A DNA stretch of 56,441 nt from DATAXP01 sp036272935 (GTDB taxonomy: Bacteria; Planctomycetota; Planctomycetia; Pirellulales; PNKZ01): positions 1-56,441 of the forward strand of contig DATAXP010000084.1 in assembly GCA_036272935.1 (NCBI GenBank), given 5' to 3'. The notes below the pieces were generated by a model, which did no database searches, was not told where the DNA came from, and saw only the letters and a program-made list of their open reading frames with translations. Shown piece by piece: positions 17,207-26,330 of the stretch; positions within the stretch are counted from its first letter, which is position 1, and each line of letters opens with the position of its first letter. The position numbers were made by a program, and so were the translations under genes.

Positions 17207-18022
17207 ATGGCAAGCCCGTTCGTACCATCCTTGAATCTGGCGCGCGGCCGGTCGAACATCGTCGGCCGGGGGATGTCGGCTGCGCTGGCCGCGTGGATGT
17301 TGCTGGTCGGCTCGTCGGCCCAAGCCGATCTGATGGACGTCGGCACCGGGCTGACGCTCACCTGGAACCTGGGGAGCCAGCCCACCGTTTCCAACTATCT
17401 GACGGTGCCGATCATCAACACCAACACCAGCGATCCTCGGCAACTGTCGGGATGGAGCGTGGTGTTGCACGTCGTGCCCGAGGCCGGGGCCACCGGCACG
17501 ATCACGATCGACGCGGCGACGGTCGCTTACCCATCGAACGAAGTCATCTCGTCGCCGTATCCGGCCAGCCAGCCCGCGACCCAGACCGGCCTGGTGGGCA
17601 TGATGTCGTCGAGCGACTTGTTGATCGATTCGGTCAACCTGAGCGGCCAGAACAGCGTTCCCGGCTCGCCGGGGGCCGGGATGTTCGAGGTCCAGTTCAC
17701 CGCCAGCAGCAACGCCTCGGGCGTGTTCGACTTGCAGGTATACAACAAGAGCAACGGCGACTGGACCTACTGGGCCGACCAGGACAACAACATCACTCAG
17801 TTCGCCAACACGCCGACCAATAATCTGTCGGTGCTCGATATCGGCACCATCACCGTGCAGCCCGCACCCGAGCCCGGCACCTTGCTGCTTTCGCTCGTGG
17901 CATGCGGAGCACTGGGGAGCTGCCGCTGGCGACGGCGCAAAACCGCCGCGCGGGCCGAGCCGCTCGGCGAGCCAATCGGGACCGGACCACCGGGCCTAAT
18001 CGTCCAGCAGCTCGACGGCTGA
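17207..18022 (+). CDS. PEP-CTERM sorting-domain protein
   Basis: Exported protein of 271 residues with a signal sequence (AALAAWMLLVGSSAQA) and a C-terminal sorting tail: APEPGT, a hydrophobic helix, then the basic cluster WRRRK. These are the marks of the PEP-CTERM signal processed by exosortase; no exosortase gene is in the window. The middle resembles a carbohydrate-binding-like beta-sandwich (GWSVVLHVVP), but I cannot name it. Unusually, about 30 residues follow the basic cluster. It begins 14 bases after the GloVer stop and its 3' end overlaps the convergent TPR gene by 27 bases. The start was chosen at the first ATG before the signal sequence. Confidence 0.85.
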   Translation: MASPFVPSLNLARGRSNIVGRGMSAALAAWMLLVGSSAQADLMDVGTGLTLTWNLGSQPTVSNYLTVPIINTNTSDPRQLSGWSVVLHVVPEAGATGTITIDAATVAYPSNEVISSPYPASQPATQTGLVGMMSSSDLLIDSVNLSGQNSVPGSPGAGMFEVQFTASSNASGVFDLQVYNKSNGDWTYWADQDNNITQFANTPTNNLSVLDIGTITVQPAPEPGTLLLSLVACGALGSCRWRRRKTAARAEPLGEPIGTGPPGLIVQQLDG

Positions 18023-19720
18023 AAGCTGTGCCATTCGCTGTCGGCACTCGCGAAGCTGGCGGCGCAGCTCGGCGTCGTCGGGGCGCAGGAACGAGAGCAC
18101 TTCCCAGTCGATGCTCGCTTCCCGCCACTGCCCTAGTTGCATCGACACCCGGGCGCGCGTATCGAGCAGGCTGGCATGTCCCGGCGTCCGCGCCAGGGCG
18201 TCGTCGCAAAGCTGCCGGGCGCGGGGCAGATCGCGCGGCTCGGCTTGCGACAAGCTCCACGCCAGGTTGTTGGTGATCGCGACATCGTCAGGCGCCCGGC
18301 GATGCGCTTCCTCGAACGACTGCCGCGCCCGCTCGTAATCCCGTTCCTTCCAGGCGGCATTGCCCAGCGCCAGGTAAGCCAGCGCCGTCGCGCCTCCGGC
18401 GGATTCGGGCGTGATCCGCGAGAGCAATTCGTTGGCCCGCTCGCGTACCGCTGCGGAGGCCTTGCGTACGGCGACCAGTTCGATCGTCGCCGCGGTGCTC
18501 GATGGATCAAGCTCGAGTGCCTCGCGCAATAATTCAAAACGTTGCTCGGCCGTGTCGTCGTGGGCTTTCAGCTCGATCGCCCGGGCAACCAGTGCCTGGC
18601 TCAACGTGCCGCGCAGCTCGGCGCTCGAGTGTTGGGCGATCCCTTGCCGCAGCACGTCAATCGCCGCCTCGTTTCCCCCGAGTAGCACGTAGGCCTTGGC
18701 TAGCGACTCTCGTGCCGTAATATCGCGCGGGGCTGCGTCAAGCTGCCGCGCGAAATAATCGCGAGCCCGCCCGGCTTGCTCTCGCGCAGCCTGGGGATTG
18801 TTCTTCATCAGCCCGATTTCGGCCAGTAGCAAGTGCCACGCCGGAGCGATGCCAACACTGCGCTGCAAATAGGGTTCGGCCTCAGCTTGCTGGCCGGAAG
18901 CCAGCAGCATTTTCGCCATCAACAGGTTGGCTTCGCCGTTCGTCGGATCGCCTAGCAGCACACGCTGCAGATGCCGACGGGCCAGCTCAGTTTGCTCGGG
19001 CGAAGTTTGCGGTTCGGCCAACAACTGCCGCGCCGCCCAGAGATGGCCCGGCAGATAACCCGTCGCACGCTGCGGCGCGATCGCGGCCATCAGCGCTTCG
19101 CCCACGGCAACGTTGCCGGCTTCGTACTCGGCAAGCGCGCGTCGATACCGGTGTTCGACTGTCTCGGGACGCAGCTCGGCCAATCGCGAGTAGAGACGAG
19201 CCGCCGTGGCGAAGTCGTGTTGCTGCCAGGCGGCTTCGGCCGACTTGGTGTAGGCCTGAGCCACCTGCTGACTGTCGCGATGCAATACAAATACGCAAAC
19301 CGCGCACAAACCCAGCGCGGCAATCAGGATCGGCACGCCATGCTTGAGCAAGCCGCGGCTCCGGGCGCGAGCCGCGCTCAGGTCGTCGCGAACGACTCCC
19401 GTCGCATCGAGCAACTCCCACAGTAGCCGGGTCGTGATCGACCATGGCACCAAGGCCAGATGCCAGCCGCGCCTTGCGGTAGCCGCCGCCGCCGAGAGCC
19501 ATCGCTGCCACCAGCGTTGCCGTCGATGATGCACCACGTCGATCGCATCGTCGACCAGCGACAGATGGTGCCAGAGCACCAGCCACGGCAAGCGGACGAT
19601 AGCCATGCACCGTCGGAGTGCTCTGCGCGCCAATGAACGACGATGCTTCACGATCCGCCGACCAAACTGGTGACCAATGACAAGAGGGGCAAGGCTCCCA
19701 TCGAGCCTTGGCGCATCCAA
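17996..19720 (-). CDS. Membrane-anchored TPR-repeat protein
   Basis: Protein of 574 residues with a basic, Trp-rich N-terminal region, one transmembrane helix at about 128-147 (PILIAALGLCAVCVFVL) and a long tetratricopeptide array from about 155 to the end (for example WQQHDFATAARLYSRLAEL and the TNNLAWSLSQ helix pair). TPR arrays are protein-docking scaffolds; the topology suggests a large periplasmic or external domain. Its partner is unknown. The start is uncertain (Met39 is an alternative). The stop lies inside the end of the convergent PEP-CTERM gene. The 190 bases upstream, before the MDH stop, contain nothing recognisable beyond a short repeated CCCACAGGTA. Confidence 0.82.
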   Translation of the reverse strand: MDAPRLDGSLAPLVIGHQFGRRIVKHRRSLARRALRRCMAIVRLPWLVLWHHLSLVDDAIDVVHHRRQRWWQRWLSAAAATARRGWHLALVPWSITTRLLWELLDATGVVRDDLSAARARSRGLLKHGVPILIAALGLCAVCVFVLHRDSQQVAQAYTKSAEAAWQQHDFATAARLYSRLAELRPETVEHRYRRALAEYEAGNVAVGEALMAAIAPQRATGYLPGHLWAARQLLAEPQTSPEQTELARRHLQRVLLGDPTNGEANLLMAKMLLASGQQAEAEPYLQRSVGIAPAWHLLLAEIGLMKNNPQAAREQAGRARDYFARQLDAAPRDITARESLAKAYVLLGGNEAAIDVLRQGIAQHSSAELRGTLSQALVARAIELKAHDDTAEQRFELLREALELDPSSTAATIELVAVRKASAAVRERANELLSRITPESAGGATALAYLALGNAAWKERDYERARQSFEEAHRRAPDDVAITNNLAWSLSQAEPRDLPRARQLCDDALARTPGHASLLDTRARVSMQLGQWREASIDWEVLSFLRPDDAELRRQLRECRQRMAQLSAVELLDD

Positions 19721-19910
19721 GAGGCGCTTTCTCGATTTTCACTCACGAGTGCCGGGGCGGCAACTTAAAATTTGCGGCGCAGTGGCCGCGTATCGTCCTT
19801 CCGTTTTAGTGCTACAACGCCCACAGGTAGGCTTTGCAACGAAAAAGTCCCCACAGGTATCTGTGTAAAATGAAACGAATCGCGACCAGCTGAGGTTTTG
19901 GTCGCACGGT

Positions 19911-20912
19911 TCAGCCGAACCAGCGTTCGGCCAGCACCGCTTCCTGCTCGATCTGTTCGATGTTCGCGGCGATCTGCGACTCGGCAAACTCGTCGAGGTA
20001 CAGTTCCTGGGCGATCGACCACATGTGGCCGTCGTCGGTGCGCAGCGGAAAGCCGAACACCAATCCTTTCGGCACCCCGTAGCTGCCGTCGCTGGCCACT
20101 GCGGCGCTGAAGTAGTGGCCCGGCGGCGTCGGCGTGCTCAGCGAACGGACCGTGCCAAGAATCGCCTGGGCAGCCGTGGCAGCCGGCGAAGCGCTGTGCA
20201 GCCTGAAGATCTCGGCGCTGCGGCCGCGCACGTGGGCCTGCAAGGCTTCTTGCATCCAGGCCGGGTCGCGGATCACTTGCCAGGCGGGCGTGTCGCCGAT
20301 GAACGCATTGTGCGCATCGGCATACACCTGCTCGCCGTGGTTCCCCCAGATCGTTACGCGGTTCACCTGCGCCACCGGCACGGCGGCCTTCTCGGCGATG
20401 AACGCCGCGGCCCGCATCGCGTCGAGCCGGTTCATTGCAATCCAGTGCTCGCGGGGCACGTCGGCTGCATGGGCCATGGCGATCATGCAGTTGGCGTTGC
20501 AAGGCGCACCGATCACTACGATGCGCGCCGCCGGGGCGGCCGCGTTGATCATCCGGCCATGTTCGACGTAGATCGCACCGTTGCGCTTGAGCAGTTCGTG
20601 TCGCGCCGGCGACGGGATGTCGCGCGGACTGCCAGCCACGAGCAGGATCCAATCGGCGCCGGCAAATGCCTCGTGCGGATCGTCGCTGACCGTGACCGAA
20701 TCGAGCAATGGATAGGTGCAATCCTTCAGCTCGAGCGCGATCGCCTGCAGCCGCGACATTTTCGACGCGTGCTCGAGCAGCCGTAGGGCAACTGACTGAT
20801 CGGTGCCGAACATTGCGCCGTAGGCGATGCGAAATAGCAGCGAATAGCCAACCCGACCTGCCGCCCCGCTAATGGCAACCGTGACCGGCAATTGTGGCGG
20901 GTTGGTGCTCAT
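19911..20912 (-). CDS. mdh: Malate dehydrogenase (divergent)
   Basis: NAD-dependent dehydrogenase of 333 residues with the LDH/MDH fold; it probably interconverts malate and oxaloacetate. The nucleotide loop GAAGRVGYSLLFRIA and the segment ELKDCTYPLL match the cytosolic-type malate dehydrogenases. Catalytic residues appear to be present: Arg97, Arg104, Asn141, Asp164 and Arg167 (NRLDAMR), and His192 (GNHGE). Several normally constant stretches are changed: AGSPRDIPSPARHELL around the substrate arginines and GAPCNANCMIAM in place of the usual GNPANTNA. It may have shifted kinetics or substrate. It stands alone downstream of the RND operon, separated by a palindrome. Confidence 0.82.
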   Translation of the reverse strand: MSTNPPQLPVTVAISGAAGRVGYSLLFRIAYGAMFGTDQSVALRLLEHASKMSRLQAIALELKDCTYPLLDSVTVSDDPHEAFAGADWILLVAGSPRDIPSPARHELLKRNGAIYVEHGRMINAAAPAARIVVIGAPCNANCMIAMAHAADVPREHWIAMNRLDAMRAAAFIAEKAAVPVAQVNRVTIWGNHGEQVYADAHNAFIGDTPAWQVIRDPAWMQEALQAHVRGRSAEIFRLHSASPAATAAQAILGTVRSLSTPTPPGHYFSAAVASDGSYGVPKGLVFGFPLRTDDGHMWSIAQELYLDEFAESQIAANIEQIEQEAVLAERWFG

Positions 20913-20924
20913 CGGCTAGTGTTG

Positions 20925-20995
20925 AACCACAGATGAACACAGATCGACACGGATGAGCCGCAGCTATCTGTGTTTATCCGTGTGCATCTGTGGTT
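20925..20995. repeat. Nested inverted repeat overlapping the end of the RND permease gene
   Basis: Outer arms AACCACAGATG at 20925-20935 and CATCTGTGGTT at 20985-20995; inner arms AACACAGAT at 20936-20944 and ATCTGTGTT at 20966-20974; a further CACGGAT/ATCCGTG pair lies nearby. The TAA stop of the RND permease (20974-20976) and its last about seven codons lie within the element, so it supplies that gene's 3' end. It could also act as a transcription terminator for the minus-strand operon. Confidence 0.75.
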
Positions 20996-23900
20996 TCTGT
21001 CCCTTGTGGCGTTGCTTTGTCCCGGACCAGCAGCGAATACAGTGCCGGAAGCACGAAGAGCGTGGCCGGTTCGCCGGCCAGCAGCCCGCCGAGGATCGCC
21101 CGGGCCAACGGCGCGTTGGCCTCGCTGCCGCGTTCGATCGCCAAGGCTGCCGGAATCATGGCGAAAAACGCTGCGAGGGCGGTCATCGTCACCGGGCGCA
21201 CGCGGATGCTCGCCGCCTTGCGGATGGCCTGCGTCGGAGTCAGCCCTTCATGCCGGCGCAGTTCCTGGGCGTAATCGGTCATCAGCACCGTGTTGGCCAC
21301 CTTGATGCCGACAATGAAAATGATCCCCAGCAACGATTGCACGTCGAGTGCCGTGCCGGTGAAGAACAGCATCGGGATCACGCCCACCAGGCACAGCGGC
21401 ACCACGAGCATCACCGTCAGCGGCACGACCCACGACTTATCGAGCGCCACCATCAGGAAGTACATCAGCAGCGTGGCCAGCATCAGACCGACGGCAAGAT
21501 TGCGGAACGTGTCTTGCATGCGGGCGTATTCGCCGGAGAGCGTCACCTTGGTGCCGCGCATCGTCTTGTGCTCTGGCGAGTTCGGGTCGTACGGCGCCCA
21601 CGAGCCGTCGCCGTTGTTGCGGCCGAAGCGATCGAGCACCTGTGCGACGTCGTTGGCCACGTGTCCCAGGTCACGACCCTGGATGCCCATCGTCAGGTCG
21701 ATCGCCGGCAAAATGTTCACGTGCGTGATCTCGGTCGGCACGGTGGTGCGGACCATCGACACCACGGACCGAAGCGGCACGGGATACGGCTGCTGCGGGC
21801 TGGTGATCGGAATGTCGAGCAGTTGATCGACGTTCTTGATCTCTCCTTCGGGATACTGCACGCCAACGAAGTACTGATTGTGGCTGACCGGGTCGATCCA
21901 GAAGTTGTGCTTGTTGAACGAGATGCTCGAGTTCGAGGCGGCAATCACGTTGCGCATCACGTCTTCTTGCGTCAGCCCCAAGTCGGCAGCCTTGGCACGG
22001 TCGACGTTGATCACGAACTCGGGATAGTTCATCCGCTGCACGACGCGGGCGTCGACCACGCCGGGCACCTGGATCGCTTCGCGCTTGATCAGCTCGGCCA
22101 GGTTGTGGGTTTCCTCGAGCTTTTTGCCCTGCACGCGAATGTTCAGCGGCGTCGATTTGCCTTCGTTCAGCGCGCCGCGAATCATGCCGCCGGTGTCGAA
22201 CGAGAATTCGAGCACGCGGAAGCGGTCGTCGCCGGCCAGCCCCTCGCGGAGGTGTTCGGCATATTCTTGTGCCGAATGATGGCGGTGCGGCTTGAGCTGC
22301 ACCTTCAATAGCGCGTCCATCGGTCCGGCATTCTGCGTGTAGGCGGCCGACCAGTCGCTCGTGCAGCCGATCTCGGAGATCAGCAGCTCGAAATCGTGCT
22401 CGTCGATATGGTCGCGCACGAACTGCTCGACTTCGCTCACGAGCTGTTCGGTCTTCTCGATGCGCGTGCCGCTGGGGGCGCGCATGCTGATCTCGAACGC
22501 CCCGGCGTCGACTTCTGGGAAGAACTCCTTTCGCAGCGGCGCCGTGAAGACTACCAGCGTCACGACCAGTAGGCTCGCCCCCACGACGATGGTCACTACG
22601 CGCCAACGCAGCACCACGTCGAGCAAGCGGGCGTAGTAAGCGAACATCCGGTCGAGCATCGCTTCCCAGCGCGCGAACGCCCGGGCGATCGGGTTGCGCG
22701 GCGGCGGCGCGTGACCGTGCTCATCGTGTGCATGCTGCTTCAGCAGCAGCGCGCTGTAGCTGGGAACCAACGTCCGCGAGAGCAGGTAGGCGGCAATCAT
22801 GGCGAAAGCCACGGCCAAGGCCATCGGGCGGAATAGGAACTGCCCCATCCCGGGCATCAATGCCAAGGGGGCCAGCACAAGGAACGTGCACAGCGTGCTC
22901 ACCAACTCGGGCATCGCCACTTCGCTAGCGCCTAGGTACGCCGCTTCGGTCGGCTCGACGCCCATGGCCAGGTGCCGGTGCGTGTTCTCGAGGCAGATGA
23001 TCGCGCTGTCGACCATCGGACCAATGGCCAGCGCCAGACCGGCCAGCGTCATCACGTTCACCGTCTCGCCCGTGGCCAGCAGGCAAACGACTGCCGCCAG
23101 CACGCTCAAGGGGAGCGTGAGGATGGCGATCATCGTCATCCGCCATTGTCCCAAAAACAGCAGGATCACCAGCGAGCAGAGAATCGCCCCCAGCAATCCT
23201 TCCTGCACCAGCGCCCAGATCGATTGCCGCACGTACACCGACTGATCCATGACCAGTTTCAGGTCGATATTTGGACGCGTGAGCTTGGCCGTCATGTCGG
23301 GGAGCGATTTGCGCAGGCCGTCGACCACGCTGAGGGTGCTCGCGCCCAGTTGCCGGAAGACCGGCACGTACACTTCGCGCCGCCCGTTCACGCGGACGAC
23401 ATTCGTCTGGATGAACGCGGCGTCGGTCGGCGTGGCCACATCGCGCAGGTAGGCCGAGTTGCCACTTTCGGCACGCAGTGGGATGCCACCCATCTTGCCC
23501 ACCAGGTCGTACATCGAGTTCGAGTCGATCGCGTAGTCGAGATCGCCCATCTTGATGTCGCCGGTGGGAAGGAAGACGTTGTAGTTGTCCATCGCCTTCA
23601 TCACGTCGACCGGCGACAGGCCGCGGGCCTGGGCCTTGATGCGGTCGACGTACAACATCACCGCGCGCACCTTCCCGCCGTACACCACCGGCGACACGGC
23701 ACCGGGGCTGGCCATGATCATGTTCCGCACTTCGTAGCGGCCGACGTCGTACAAGGTCGATTCGTTCTGCGTCTGGCTGTCGAGGGCAACGATGGCGATC
23801 GGCGTGCTGCTCGTTGGATCGAACGGCAGCACGACCGGCGGCAGGGTGCCGGGCGGCAGGTTCGGCACCGCGGCCAGGGCGAGCGAGTTGACCTGCGTCA

Positions 23901-24216
23901 GCGCCCCGTTCGGATCGACGTCGCCGTGAAAGTAGCTGCGGACAATGCTCGCGCCGACGATCGAGCGTGACTCCAGCCGTGCCGTGCCGTTGGCCTGCCC
24001 GGTCCAGCGCTCCATGCGGTTGGTGATGTCCTTTTCCATCCCCTCGGCCGGCATGCCGGAGTAGAACGTGAGCGTCTGCACCGCGGGGCTTTTGAACACC
24101 GGCAGGATGTCGATCGGAATTTGTCTCACGGCCAGCACGCCCAGGACGATCAGGCTAAGAGCCATGACCGTCACGGCGTACGGATTGCGCAGCGAGGCGC
24201 GGATCAGGCCATTCAT
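20974..24216 (-). CDS. RND efflux transporter permease subunit
   Basis: Inner-membrane proton-driven pump of 1080 residues, the usual RND length. It has an N-terminal helix, a large periplasmic porter domain, six helices, a second porter domain and six more helices. In TM4 the motif IGPMVDSAIICLEN retains a single acidic proton-relay residue, as in heavy-metal RND pumps, where multidrug pumps have two. The central cytoplasmic loop near residue 490-505 is His-rich (QHAHDEHGHAPPP). Its ATG overlaps the adaptor stop by four bases, so the two are co-translated. The substrate is unknown. The 3' end lies in a palindromic repeat. Confidence 0.94.
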   Translation of the reverse strand: MNGLIRASLRNPYAVTVMALSLIVLGVLAVRQIPIDILPVFKSPAVQTLTFYSGMPAEGMEKDITNRMERWTGQANGTARLESRSIVGASIVRSYFHGDVDPNGALTQVNSLALAAVPNLPPGTLPPVVLPFDPTSSTPIAIVALDSQTQNESTLYDVGRYEVRNMIMASPGAVSPVVYGGKVRAVMLYVDRIKAQARGLSPVDVMKAMDNYNVFLPTGDIKMGDLDYAIDSNSMYDLVGKMGGIPLRAESGNSAYLRDVATPTDAAFIQTNVVRVNGRREVYVPVFRQLGASTLSVVDGLRKSLPDMTAKLTRPNIDLKLVMDQSVYVRQSIWALVQEGLLGAILCSLVILLFLGQWRMTMIAILTLPLSVLAAVVCLLATGETVNVMTLAGLALAIGPMVDSAIICLENTHRHLAMGVEPTEAAYLGASEVAMPELVSTLCTFLVLAPLALMPGMGQFLFRPMALAVAFAMIAAYLLSRTLVPSYSALLLKQHAHDEHGHAPPPRNPIARAFARWEAMLDRMFAYYARLLDVVLRWRVVTIVVGASLLVVTLVVFTAPLRKEFFPEVDAGAFEISMRAPSGTRIEKTEQLVSEVEQFVRDHIDEHDFELLISEIGCTSDWSAAYTQNAGPMDALLKVQLKPHRHHSAQEYAEHLREGLAGDDRFRVLEFSFDTGGMIRGALNEGKSTPLNIRVQGKKLEETHNLAELIKREAIQVPGVVDARVVQRMNYPEFVINVDRAKAADLGLTQEDVMRNVIAASNSSISFNKHNFWIDPVSHNQYFVGVQYPEGEIKNVDQLLDIPITSPQQPYPVPLRSVVSMVRTTVPTEITHVNILPAIDLTMGIQGRDLGHVANDVAQVLDRFGRNNGDGSWAPYDPNSPEHKTMRGTKVTLSGEYARMQDTFRNLAVGLMLATLLMYFLMVALDKSWVVPLTVMLVVPLCLVGVIPMLFFTGTALDVQSLLGIIFIVGIKVANTVLMTDYAQELRRHEGLTPTQAIRKAASIRVRPVTMTALAAFFAMIPAALAIERGSEANAPLARAILGGLLAGEPATLFVLPALYSLLVRDKATPQGTETTDAHG

Positions 24217-25610
24217 CTGGCGACGGCCTCCGCCGGCGTCGCCGGACCGACTGCGACCGGCATCCCGTCGGTGAGCGCTCCTTGCGAGCTCACAATCACC
24301 TGGTCTGTCGGCGACAGGCCATTCAGAACCTCAACTCGGATGCCGTTGTCCTTGCCCACGGCGACCTGCGTGCGCACCGCGCGACCGTCGCGCGCGACAA
24401 ACACCGCCCCCGTGCCGGCGGCGACTTTGCCGACCAGGCACTCCGACGGAATGGTCATCGCTGCGCCGCTGCCCGGCTCGAGTTCGATCGTCACCTGCCC
24501 GTACATTCCCGAGCGAAGCAAGTTCTTGGGATTCGGCAGGTCGATTTCGGTGCGCATGCTGCGCGTGAGCGGATCTTCGGAGTCGGCCGTGCGCGATACC
24601 TTGCCTTCAAACTTTATTCCCGGCAGGGCGTCGATCTTGATGATCGCCCGGTCGCCGGGATTAACGTAGGGCACGTCGGTATCGGGTACCTGCACCACCA
24701 CGCGGAGCACGTCGGTGCGCTGGACGACGAGCAGCGCCTGCGACCCACCTTCCTGCGGAGCGCGGATGAAGTCGCCGCGATGGAACGTCCGCTTGGTGAT
24801 CACGCCGTCGTAGGGCGAGACGATCTGCGTGTAGTCGACCAGGACGGTGGCCTGCCGTAAGGCCGCCTCGGCAACACGCACCTTGGCCTGTGCATCGACC
24901 AGGTCGGCCTTAGCCCGCTCGATTTTGGCCCCGGCCGAGACCTGTTGCGCTTGCGAAGTGACGATCGCCGCCTGAGCGGCCAGCTCGGCGGCATGGGCGG
25001 CTTGACGCTCATCGTCTTTCTCGTCGACCAGGCGCTCGTCGATACTCTTCAGATCGAACAGGTGCTTGACGCGCTCGTACTGCTTCTCACGGAATACGGC
25101 GTAGGCTTGGGATCGCCCCATCTCGGCCCTGGTCTGCGTGACCGTGGCTTGTGCGGCCTCGAAATCGGCCTGTGCTGCGCGGATCTGCGCCTCGGCCTGG
25201 CTCACCTGAGCACGGGCCTGGTCGACCTCGGCAGCGGCGCGCGACTGTGCCTCGACCAGTTCCGGCACGTCGAGCGTCGCCAGCACCTCGCCTTGCTTCA
25301 CGCGATCGCCGATATCGACATGCTGCTCTTTCAGATAGCCCGACACTTTGGCGAACAACTCGGCCGCCTCGAACACATGCACCGAGCCAGGCTGGGTGGT
25401 TGTTCGCGGCAGGCCTCCTTTTTCCGGCGTGACCACGTCGACGCGCAAACGCATGTCGCCCGATTCTTCGCCATCGTTCGCGCGCGCCAAGCGGTCTTCG
25501 GCGACCGGCTGTGCGCGCAAGTGCGCGCCGGTGAATTGAAAATAGTACAGCCCGGCAAGGCCGACGACGGCCGCCAACAACACTGCGAGCCACCAGTATC
25601 GTTGCTTCAT
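24213..25610 (-). CDS. RND efflux periplasmic adaptor (membrane fusion) protein
   Basis: Protein of 465 residues: one N-terminal membrane anchor (WWLAVLLAAVVGLAGLYYF), a lipoyl-like half (VSGYLKEQHVDIGDRVKQGE), a long Ala/Gln/Glu-rich coiled-coil hairpin at about 120-270, the second lipoyl half with SPYDGVITKRTFHRGDFI, and a beta-barrel and C-terminal domain. It bridges the permease to an outer-membrane factor; two TolC-like proteins are encoded 4 kb away. The hairpin is long, suiting direct contact with TolC. It is preceded by the SYGQG-repeat gene at 35 bases. Confidence 0.94.
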   Translation of the reverse strand: MKQRYWWLAVLLAAVVGLAGLYYFQFTGAHLRAQPVAEDRLARANDGEESGDMRLRVDVVTPEKGGLPRTTTQPGSVHVFEAAELFAKVSGYLKEQHVDIGDRVKQGEVLATLDVPELVEAQSRAAAEVDQARAQVSQAEAQIRAAQADFEAAQATVTQTRAEMGRSQAYAVFREKQYERVKHLFDLKSIDERLVDEKDDERQAAHAAELAAQAAIVTSQAQQVSAGAKIERAKADLVDAQAKVRVAEAALRQATVLVDYTQIVSPYDGVITKRTFHRGDFIRAPQEGGSQALLVVQRTDVLRVVVQVPDTDVPYVNPGDRAIIKIDALPGIKFEGKVSRTADSEDPLTRSMRTEIDLPNPKNLLRSGMYGQVTIELEPGSGAAMTIPSECLVGKVAAGTGAVFVARDGRAVRTQVAVGKDNGIRVEVLNGLSPTDQVIVSSQGALTDGMPVAVGPATPAEAVAR

Positions 25611-25621
25611 CGTATTCTCGT

Positions 25622-25661
25622 GACGCTATCTCGCTCCGGTCGACGCTATCTTGCACCAGTT
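25622..25661. repeat. Tandem 20-bp duplication across a stop codon
   Basis: Two adjacent imperfect 20-bp units, each starting GACGCTATCT (25622 and 25642). The stop codon of the SYGQG-repeat gene (25646-25648) lies inside the second unit as read on the plus strand. The unit length is not a multiple of three. Confidence 0.6.
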
Positions 25662-26191
25662 GACACTGCGCCGTGTCCGTAGCTTCCTTCGTCACTAGAA
25701 TCATAGCTTCCTGGAATCCCTTCACCACCATGCGGGGCTCGATATCCACGCGAAGCCGCGACGCTGCCTTGGCCGTAGCTCCCCTCCTGGAACCGGCTGT
25801 AACTGCCCGGGATACCGCCTCGGCCGATTCCGCCGACCGATACCCCGCGCGTTGCGACGCCACCTTGGCCGTAGGTTCCTTCCATAAAACGGCCATAACT
25901 GCCGGGAAGTCCGCCGCGCTCGAAACTATTGGGCCGCGGGGCGCCGGCGATTGCCTCCTGGCCGTAGCTTTCGGAACGAAAGCGGGCGCTAGGGTCACCG
26001 GCACCGAAAACGACGATCTTTGCGGCTGGCGCCGGGCGTGCCGCAGCACTTGATTGCCGCGAATACCGTCGATTTGTGGGTTTGGCAGGCCGCGCATTCC
26101 AATCAATTTGCTGTGGCGGCTCGGCAGCGCCAGCAAGCGATGCCGCAGCGGCGATCCATATGACTGCGATCGGTAGGCGCAATTTTTTCAT
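25646..26191 (-). CDS. Small secreted SYGQG-repeat protein
   Basis: Protein of 181 residues that I do not recognise. It has a signal peptide (KKLRLPIAVIWIAAAASLAGA, cleavage near 22), a Pro/Arg/Ala-rich linker and three and a half tandem repeats of about 31-32 residues from residue 71 on. Each unit carries PGSY, RF-EG and SYGQG (93-124, 125-155, 156-181; a partial one at 71-92). Composition is Gly/Ser/Tyr-rich with alternating acidic and basic residues, suggesting a disordered or adhesive chain. It is the first gene of the RND operon and is divergent from the histidine kinase, so it may be a regulated envelope component or accessory of the pump. No Shine-Dalgarno is evident. Confidence 0.72.
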   Translation of the reverse strand: MKKLRLPIAVIWIAAAASLAGAAEPPQQIDWNARPAKPTNRRYSRQSSAAARPAPAAKIVVFGAGDPSARFRSESYGQEAIAGAPRPNSFERGGLPGSYGRFMEGTYGQGGVATRGVSVGGIGRGGIPGSYSRFQEGSYGQGSVAASRGYRAPHGGEGIPGSYDSSDEGSYGHGAVSTGAR

Positions 26192-26330
26192 GCAGGAACC
26201 AGGAGCAACAACAATGCCACTGGTTCGGCCACCGGTTCTGCAGGAAAACCGCAGAAATGCGGGCTAGTTCGACAGCGATTGCCTCTGGCCGGGACAGCGA
26301 CTGGCCAGCGCTGGACAAGTTCTGTTCACC

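Noticed and set aside
19739..19987. 82-codon minus-strand frame between the TPR and MDH genes
   Set aside because: Overlaps the end of mdh, has no ribosome site or recognisable feature.
20953..22311. 452-codon plus-strand frame antisense to the RND permease
   Set aside because: Composition rich in His, Arg and Gln with no domain; the opposite strand encodes an intact RND protein.
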